Below, one piece after another: positions 56,625 to 64,000 of a DNA stretch of 64,000 nt. The first letter of the stretch is position 1, and each line of letters opens with the position of its first letter. Location of the stretch: the NCBI RefSeq assembly GCF_964340395.1, contig NC_135555.1, positions 26,284,725-26,348,724 on the forward strand. Direction: 5' to 3'. The notes under the pieces were generated by a model. That model was not told where the DNA came from, ran no database searches, and was given only the letters and a program-made list of their open reading frames with translations. The position numbers were made by a program, and so were the translations under genes. The DNA is from Glandiceps talaboti (Eukaryota; Hemichordata; Enteropneusta; Spengelidae).

Positions 56625-57315
56625 TTAGTCCCTGCCGGACGAAGTCCGGGACGGGGACTTATGGATTGGGTTCCGTCTGTCCGTCCGTCCGTCCGTCCAT
56701 CCGTCCAGAGCCAATTCTTGGAGATGCCTGGACAGATTTTTGTCAAACTTGGTACTGGGGCAACATACAATGGCATACATATGCACGTCAATTTGTTTTA
56801 TGATACGATCCAATATGGCCTCCTAGCAGCCATTTTGTTTGCAAATTTTCCCTGTCTAAAGCCATAACTCAAACATGCTTGAACAGATCTCATTCAAAGT
56901 TGGTATTAGGACAGTGTTCTATGACATACATGTGCATATTCATTGTTGTCGTGATATGATCCAATATGGCCGCCTAGCAGCCATTTTGTTTGCAAATTTT
57001 CCATGTCCAAAGCCATAACTCAGACATACTTGAACAGGTCCCCCCCCCCCATACCCGACCCATCCTTTATTGTTGAATGGTTTATTCCATCATGTTATCT
57101 TGAAGAGTAGGTATGTCTGATGTCCAACGAGGAGACACAACATGAGTAGGCATGTTCCATGTCCAACGAGCAGACACAACATATTTAAGTCTGTTTGATT
57201 TAGGTTCACAAGTGTTGTTGCGTGATCAGAGTAGTGATATCAAGAAAATGACAACATAAACTGCCAATCTTTAAAACCCAATCATAGCTGGGACTATGTC
57301 ATTCTCAATGACTTG
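56625..57315 (-). mobile_element. Helitron-like non-autonomous insertion
   Basis: On the minus strand the element ends with the hairpin CCGGACTTCGTCCGG (56635-56649), six bases, then CTAA (56625-56628), the Helitron 3' signature (hairpin then CTRR). Next to it is an (ACGG)n run (56673-56705) and two related blocks of about 150 bp, each with CAATATGGC and CAGCCATTTTGTTTGCAAA, as in pearl-type elements described in bivalves. Deleting 56625-57315 joins CATTAA to TTAAGTTGAC, a perfect 51-bp unit, with no target duplication. Confidence 0.75.
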
Positions 57316-58990
57316 TTAAGTTGACATCCAGCCATACATTTATATATGTGATTGGCTGTACATTAAGTAAGTTGACATCCAGCCATGCATACATGTATAT
57401 ATGTGATTGGCTGTACATTAAGTAAGTTGACATCCAACCATACATGTATATATGTGATTGGCTGTACATTAATTAAGTTGACATCCAGCTATACATGTAT
57501 ATATGTGATTGGCTGTACATTGAGTAAGTTGACATCCAGCCATACATGTATATATGTGATTGGCTGTACATTAATTAAGTTGACATCCAGCCATACATGT
57601 ATATATGTGATTGGCTGTACATTAATTAAGTTGACATCCAGCCATACATGTATATATGTGATTGGCTGTACATTACTTAAGTTGACATCCAGCCATACAT
57701 GTATATATGTGATTGGCTGTACATTAATTAAGTTCACATCCAGCCATACATGTATATATGTGATTGGCTGTACATTACTTAAGTTGACATCCAGCCATAC
57801 ATGTATATATGTGATTGGCTGTACATTAATTAAGTTGACATCCAACCATACATGTATATATGTGATTGGCTGTACATTAATTAAGTTGACATCCAACCAT
57901 ACATGTATATATGTGATTGGCTATACATTAATTAAGTTGACATCCAGCTATACATGCATATATGTGATTGGCTGTACATTAATTAGTTGACATCCAACCA
58001 TACATGTATATATGTGATTGGCTGTACAGTAAGTAAGTTGACATCCAGCCATACATGTATATATGTGATTGTCTGTACATTAATTAAGTTGACATCCAAC
58101 CATACATGTATATATGTGATTGGCTGTACATTAATTAAGTTGACATCCAGCTATACATGTATATATGTGATTGTCTGTACATTAATTAAGTTGACATCCA
58201 GCCATACATGTATATATGTGATTGGCTGTAAATTAATTAAGTTGACATCCAGCCATACATGTATGTATGTGATTGGCTGTACATTAATTAAGTTGACATC
58301 CAGCCATACATCTATATATGTGATTGGCTGTACATTAATTAAGTTGACATCCAGCCATACATCTATATATGTGATTGGATGTACATTAATTAAGTTGACA
58401 TCCAGCCATACATGTATATATGTGATTGGCTGTACAGTAAGTAAGTTGACATCCAGCCATACATCTATATATGTGATTGGCTGTACATTAATTAAGTTGA
58501 CATCCAGCCATACATGTATATATGTGATTGGCTGTACAGTAAGTAAGTTGACATCCAGCCATACATGTATATATGTGATTGGCTGTACATTAATTAGGTT
58601 GACATCCAGCCATACATGTATATATGTGATTGGCTGTACATTAATTAAGTTGACATCCAGCCATACATGTATATATGTGATTGGCTGTACAGTAAGTAAG
58701 TTGACATCCAGCCATACATGTATATATGTGATTGGATGTACATTAATTAGGTTGACATCCAGCCATACATGTATATATGTGATTGGCTGTACATTAATTA
58801 AGTTGACATCCAACCATACATGTATATATGTGATTGGCTGTACATCGAGTAAGTTGACATCCAGCCATACATCTATATATGTGATTGGCTGTAAATTAAT
58901 TAAGTTGACATCCAGCTATACCTGCATATATGTGATTGGTGGTACATTAAGAAAATTGACATCCATATATGTACATGTATGTGTTTGGAT
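57316..58990 (+). repeat. 51-bp minisatellite (part 2)
   Basis: Continuation of the 55176 array after the Helitron-like insertion, about 33 units. Some read ACAGTAAGTAAGTTGACATC. Exact copies of the real donor context (ATTGAGTAAGTTGACATCC) occur at about 57519. The last units (58900-58990) are degenerate. Confidence 0.95.
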
Positions 58991-59211
58991 GTACAGTAAG
59001 TTTACATTACATTGTACTTATCTGTGTTGATTAACATTGACATTTTACCGAGATCTGACCAGAATTGCATATTCTATTGTTATGACATTGGACACTTTTC
59101 ATCTTGTTCAAGTTGAATAAAATGTTAAATTTTGTGACCTATTCTGTGATACTTTGTTTAGTTGCACATGAATAAGTATGTTCATGAAACTATCTGATGA
59201 TTCTTTGATAG

Positions 59212-59390
59212 TCATATTAACAAGAAGACAACATACACGGACCCTAGACTGGCATTTGCAGTAGAAGACCACCCAGAAAGGGGAGAAATCACCCAAAGAT
59301 TTGATTCTTATAGCACATGTAGAAGTATCTTACAAGGCAGAGATTTATCACGACAGTATGTTATTATTACTGGTGCTAACAGTGGTATAG
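59212..59390 (+). CDS. WWOX: WWOX exon 4: end of WW2 and start of SDR domain
   Basis: After TTTGATAG, 179 bases complete the WW2 Asp and encode HINKKTTYTDPRLAF. Here Y84 stands where other WW domains have the second Trp, the same Trp-to-Tyr change as in human WW2, which weakens ligand binding. A linker leads to ILQGRDLSRQYVIITG and then TGANSGIG (about 129-136), the NAD(P)-binding glycine motif of short-chain dehydrogenases. The donor is ATAG|GTAAGT. The rest of the dehydrogenase (YxxxK active site) lies outside the window. Confidence 0.95.
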
Positions 59391-59463
59391 GTAAGTTTAT
59401 TTAGTTTCCAGAAAGAGTAGGAGTGAGCATTACAGTTTAGCACCTACACGTCAATTTTATGTG

Positions 59464-62400
59464 TCGGCATTAGTCTGATATTTCATTCTGTTTATTAAAC
59501 ATTAGTCTGATATTTCATTCTATTTATTAAACATTAGCCTGATATTTCATTCTATTTATTAAACATTAGCCTGATATTTCATTCTATTATTAAACATTAG
59601 CTTGATATTTCATTCTATTTATTAAACATTAGCCTGATATTTCATTCTATTTATTAAACATTAGCCTGATATTTCATTCTATGTATTAAACATTAGCCTG
59701 ATATTTCATTCTGTTTATTAAACATTAGCCTGATATTTCATTTTATTATTGAACATTAGCCGGATATTTCATTCTATTTATTAAACATTAGCCTGATATT
59801 TCATTATATTATTAAATATTAGCCTGATATTTCATTCTATTTATTAAACATTAGCCTGATATTTCATTCTATTTATTAAACATTAGCCTGATATTTCATT
59901 CTGTTATTAAATATTAGCCTGATATTTCATTCTATTTATTAAACATTAGCCTGATATTTCATTCTATGTATTAAACATTAGCCTGATATTTCATTCTATT
60001 TATTAAACATTAGCCTGATATTTCATTCTATGTATTAAACATTAGCCTGATATTTCATTCTATGTATTAAACATTAGCCTGATATTTCATGCTATGTATT
60101 AAACATTAGCCTGATATTTCATTCTATGTATTAAACATTAGCCTGATATTTCATTCTATTTATTAAATATTAGCCTGATATTTCATTCTGTTTATTAAAC
60201 ATTAGCCTGGTATTTCATTCTATTTATTAAACATTAGCCTGATATTTCATTGTATGTATTAAATATTAGCCTGATATTTCATTCTATGTATTAAACATTA
60301 GCCTGATATTTCATTCTATTTATTAAATATTAGCCTGATATTTCATTCTGTTTATTAAACATTAGCTTGATATTTCATTCTATATATTAAACATTAGCCT
60401 GATATTTCATTCTATTTATTGAACATTAGTCTGATATTTCATTCTATGTATTAAATATTAGCCTGATATTTCATTCTGTTTATTAAACATTAGCTTGATA
60501 TTTCATTCTATATATTAAACATTAGCCTGATATTTCATTCTATTTATTAAACATTAGCCTGATATTTCATTCTATGTATTAAACATTAGCCTGATATTTC
60601 ATTCTATTATTAAACATTAGCCTGATATTTCATTCTATGTATTAAACATTAGCCTGATATTTCATTCTATGTATTAAACATTAGCCTGATATTTCATTCT
60701 ATTTATTAAACATTAGCCTGACATTTCATTCTATGTATTAAACATTAGCCTGATATTTCATTCTATGTATTAAACATTAGCCTGATATTTCATTCTATTT
60801 ATTAAACATTAGCCTGATATTTCATTCTATTTATTAAACATTAGCCTGATATTTCATTCTATTTATTAAATATTAGCCTGATATTTCATTCTATGTATTA
60901 AACATTAGCCTGATATTTCATTCTATTTATTAAACATTAGCCTGATATTTCATTCTATGTATTAAACATTAGCCTGATATTTCATTCTATTTATTAAACA
61001 TTAGCCTGATATTTCATTCTATGTATTAAACATTAGCCTGATATTTCATTCTATTTATTAAACATTAGCCTGATATTTCATTCTATATATTAAACATTAG
61101 CCTGATATTTCATTCTATTTATTAAACATTAGCCTGATATTTCATTCTATATATTAAACATTAGCCTGATATTTCATTCTATGTATTAAACATTAGCCTG
61201 ATATTTCATTCTATTTATTAAACATTAGCCTGATATTTCATTCTATATATTAAACATTAGCCTGATATTTCATTCTATGTATTAAACATTAGCCTGATAT
61301 TTCATTCTATTTATTAAACATTAGCCTGATATTTCATTCTATATATTAAACATTAGCCTGATATTTCATTCTATTTATTAAACATTAGCCTGATATTTCA
61401 TTCTATTATTAAACATTAGCCTGATATTTCATTCTATTTATTAAACATTAGCCTGATATTTCATTCTATTTATTAAACATTAGCCTGATATTTCATTCTA
61501 TTTATTAAACATTAGCCTGATATTTCATTCTATTATTAAACATTAGCCTGATATTTCATTCTATTTATTAAACATTAGCCTGATATTTCATTCTATTTCT
61601 ATGTATTAAACATTAGCCTGATATTTCATTCTATTTATTAAACATTAGCCTGATATTTCATTCTATTATTAAACATTAGCTTGATATTTCATTCTATTTA
61701 TTAAACATTAGCCTGATATTTCATTCTATGTATTAAACATTAGCCTGATATTTCATTCTATTTATTAAACATTAGCTTGATATTTCATTCTATTTATTAA
61801 ACATTAGCTTGATATTTCATTCTATGTATTAAACATTAGCCTGATATTTCATTCTATGTATTAAACATTAGCTTGATATTTCATTCTATGTATTAAACAT
61901 TAGCCTGATATTTCATTCTATGTATTAAACATTAGCTTGATATTTCATTCTATGTATTAAACATTAGCTTGATATTTCATTCTATGTATTAAACATTAGC
62001 CTGATATTTCATTCTATGTATTAAACATTAGCCTGATATTTCATTCTATGTATTAAACATTAGCTTGATATTTCATTCTATTATTAAACATTAGCCTGAT
62101 ATTTCATTCTATTTATTAAACATTAGCCTGATATTTCATTCTATGTATTAAACATTAGCCTGATATTTCATTCTATTTATTAAACATTAGCCTGATATTT
62201 CATTCTATGTATTAAACATTAGCCTGATATTTCATTCTATTTATTAAACATTAGCTTGATATTTCATTCTATTTATTAAACATTAGCTTGATATTTCATT
62301 CTATGTATTAAACATTAGCCTGATATTTCATTCTATGTATTAAACATTAGCTTGATATTTCATTCTATGTATTAAACATTAGCCTGATATTTCATTCTAT

Positions 62401-64000
62401 GTATTAAACATTAGCTTGATATTTCATTCTATGTATTAAACATTAGCCTGATATTTCATTCTATGTATTAAACATTAGCCTGATATTTCATTCTATTTAT
62501 TAAACATTAGCCTGATATTTCATTCTATTTATTAAACATTAGCCTGATATTTCATTCTATTTATTAAACATTAGCCTGATATTTCATTCTATTATTAAAC
62601 ATTAGCCTGATATTTCATTCTATTTATTAAACATTAGCCTGATATTTCATTCTATGTATTAAACATTAGCCTGATATTTCATTCTATTTATTAAACATTA
62701 GCCTGATATTTCATTCTATTATTAAACATTAGCTTGATATTTCATTCTATTTATTAAACATTAGCCTGATATTTCATTCTATGTATTAAACATTAGCCTG
62801 ATATTTCATTCTATTTATTAAACATTAGCTTGATATTTCATTCTATTTATTAAACATTAGCTTGATATTTCATTCTATGTATTAAACATTAGCCTGATAT
62901 TTCATTCTATGTATTAAACATTAGCTTGATATTTCATTCTATTTATTAAACATTAGCTTGATATTTCATTCTATGTATTAAACATTAGCTTGATATTTCA
63001 TTCTATTTATTAAACATTAGCTTGATATTTCATTCTATGTATTAAACATTAGCCTGATATTTCATTCTATGTATTAAACATTAGCCTGATATTTCATTCT
63101 ATGTATTAAACATTAGCTTGATATTTCATTCTATTTATTAAACATTAGCCTGATATTTCATTCTATGTATTAAACATTAGCCTGATATTTCATTCTATTT
63201 ATTAAACATTAGCTTGATATTTCATTCTATGTATTAAACATTAGCTTGATATTTCATTCTATTTATTAAACATTAGCTTGATATTTCATTCTATGTATTA
63301 AACATTAGCTTGATATTTCATTCTATGTATTAAACATTAGCCTGATATTTCATTCTATGTATTAAATATTAGCCTGATATTTCATTCTATTTATTAAACA
63401 TTAGCCTGATATTTCATTCTATTTATTAAACATTAGCCTGATATTTCATTCTATTTATTAAACATTAGCTTGATATTTCATTCTATGTATTAAATATTAG
63501 CCTGATATTTCATTCTATTTATTAAACATTAGCCTGATATTTCATTCTATTTATTAAACATTAGCCTGATATTTCATTCTATTTATTAAACATTAGCCTG
63601 ATATTTCATTCTATGTATTAAACATTAGCCTGATATTTCATTCTATTTATTAAACATTAGCCTGATATTTCATTCTATTTATTAAACATTAGCTTGATAT
63701 TTCATTCTATGTATTAAACATTAGCCTGATATTTCATTCTATTTATTAAACATTAGCCTGATATTTCATTCTATTTATTAAACATTAGCCTGATATTTCA
63801 TTGTATGTATTAAACATTAGCCTGATATTTCATTCTATATATTAAACATTAGCCTGATATTTCATTCTATTTATTAAACATTAGCCTGATATTTCATTCT
63901 ATGTATTAAACATTAGCTTGATATTTCATTCTATGTATTAAACATTAGCTTGATATTTCATTCTATTTATTAAACATTAGCCTGATATTTCATTCTATTT
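59464..64000 (+). repeat. 32-bp AT-rich minisatellite in intron 4, over 140 units
   Basis: Units of ATTAAACATTAGCCTGATAT plus TTCATTCTATTT, with variants TTT/TGT/TAT before ATTA, GCCTG/GCTTG and 31-bp units (CTATTATTAAAC). It begins about 75 bp after exon 4 and continues past the window. Blocks of variants recur at about 1.05 kb. Confidence 0.98.

Noticed and set aside
55201-59030. Long open frames of 80-347 codons on both strands (for example 55835-56803 and 57987-59030)
   Set aside because: They are readings of a 51-bp repeat, whose length is a multiple of three; all frames look open. No codon or domain evidence.

Overview
This is a stretch of animal nuclear DNA, almost certainly from a marine invertebrate. 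The evidence is spliced coding exons with GT/AG introns, a recognisable WWOX orthologue, and a mix of transposons (BEL/Pao, Ty3/Gypsy, DIRS, Penelope-type, non-LTR, piggyBac-like, Helitron-like) typical of lophotrochozoans, cephalochordates and other marine invertebrates. The species cannot be fixed from sequence alone. There is no bacterial-style gene organisation.

Layout. 1-8143: two inverted arrays of one 34-bp minisatellite flank a 5'-truncated, broken BEL/Pao retrotransposon on the minus strand, giving a Foldback-like structure. 8144-12907: mostly non-coding DNA with hairpins, a pogo/Tigger-like terminus, a decayed coiled-coil exon, an A-rich tract and a CTCF-like site. 12908-22490: a young Ty3/Gypsy element on the minus strand with two near-identical 1.53-kb LTRs, a 4-bp target duplication and a tRNA-Lys-type primer site, but with the catalytic core of its reverse transcriptase deleted. 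22491-26038: C-rich dispersed repeats and a decaying ~235-bp tandem repeat. 26039-31033: a broken DIRS element (gag, RT/RNase H, tyrosine recombinase) with inverted termini and an extra foldback. 32171-38228: two 5'-truncated non-LTR elements separated by a pentanucleotide array and a MITE. 38229-44140: an unrecognised AT-rich gene fragment with a partial second copy, a piggyBac-like MITE, a non-LTR 3' fragment and a 25-bp minisatellite.

45051-64000 is the only clear host gene. WWOX (WW domain-containing oxidoreductase) lies on the plus strand, with exons 1-4 at 45051-45154, 52330-52394, 55125-55182 and 59212-59390. They join in frame to 135 codons covering WW1, WW2 and the start of the dehydrogenase fold; the gene runs off the right edge. 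Its introns carry nested transposons (a TIR element with a P2X7-like fragment, a Penelope GIY-YIG fragment with a hammerhead-like tail, a Helitron-like insertion) and many minisatellites with periods of 61, 30, 59, 47, 34, 51 and 32 bp.

The most unusual observation is in intron 3. The 51-bp minisatellite starts inside the end of exon 3, and its unit appears to be a tandem copy of the exon 3 edge plus its 5' splice site. The real donor is therefore followed by about 60 units, over a dozen of which keep a GTAAGT donor-like core. This array was later split by a Helitron-like element whose removal restores a perfect repeat unit.
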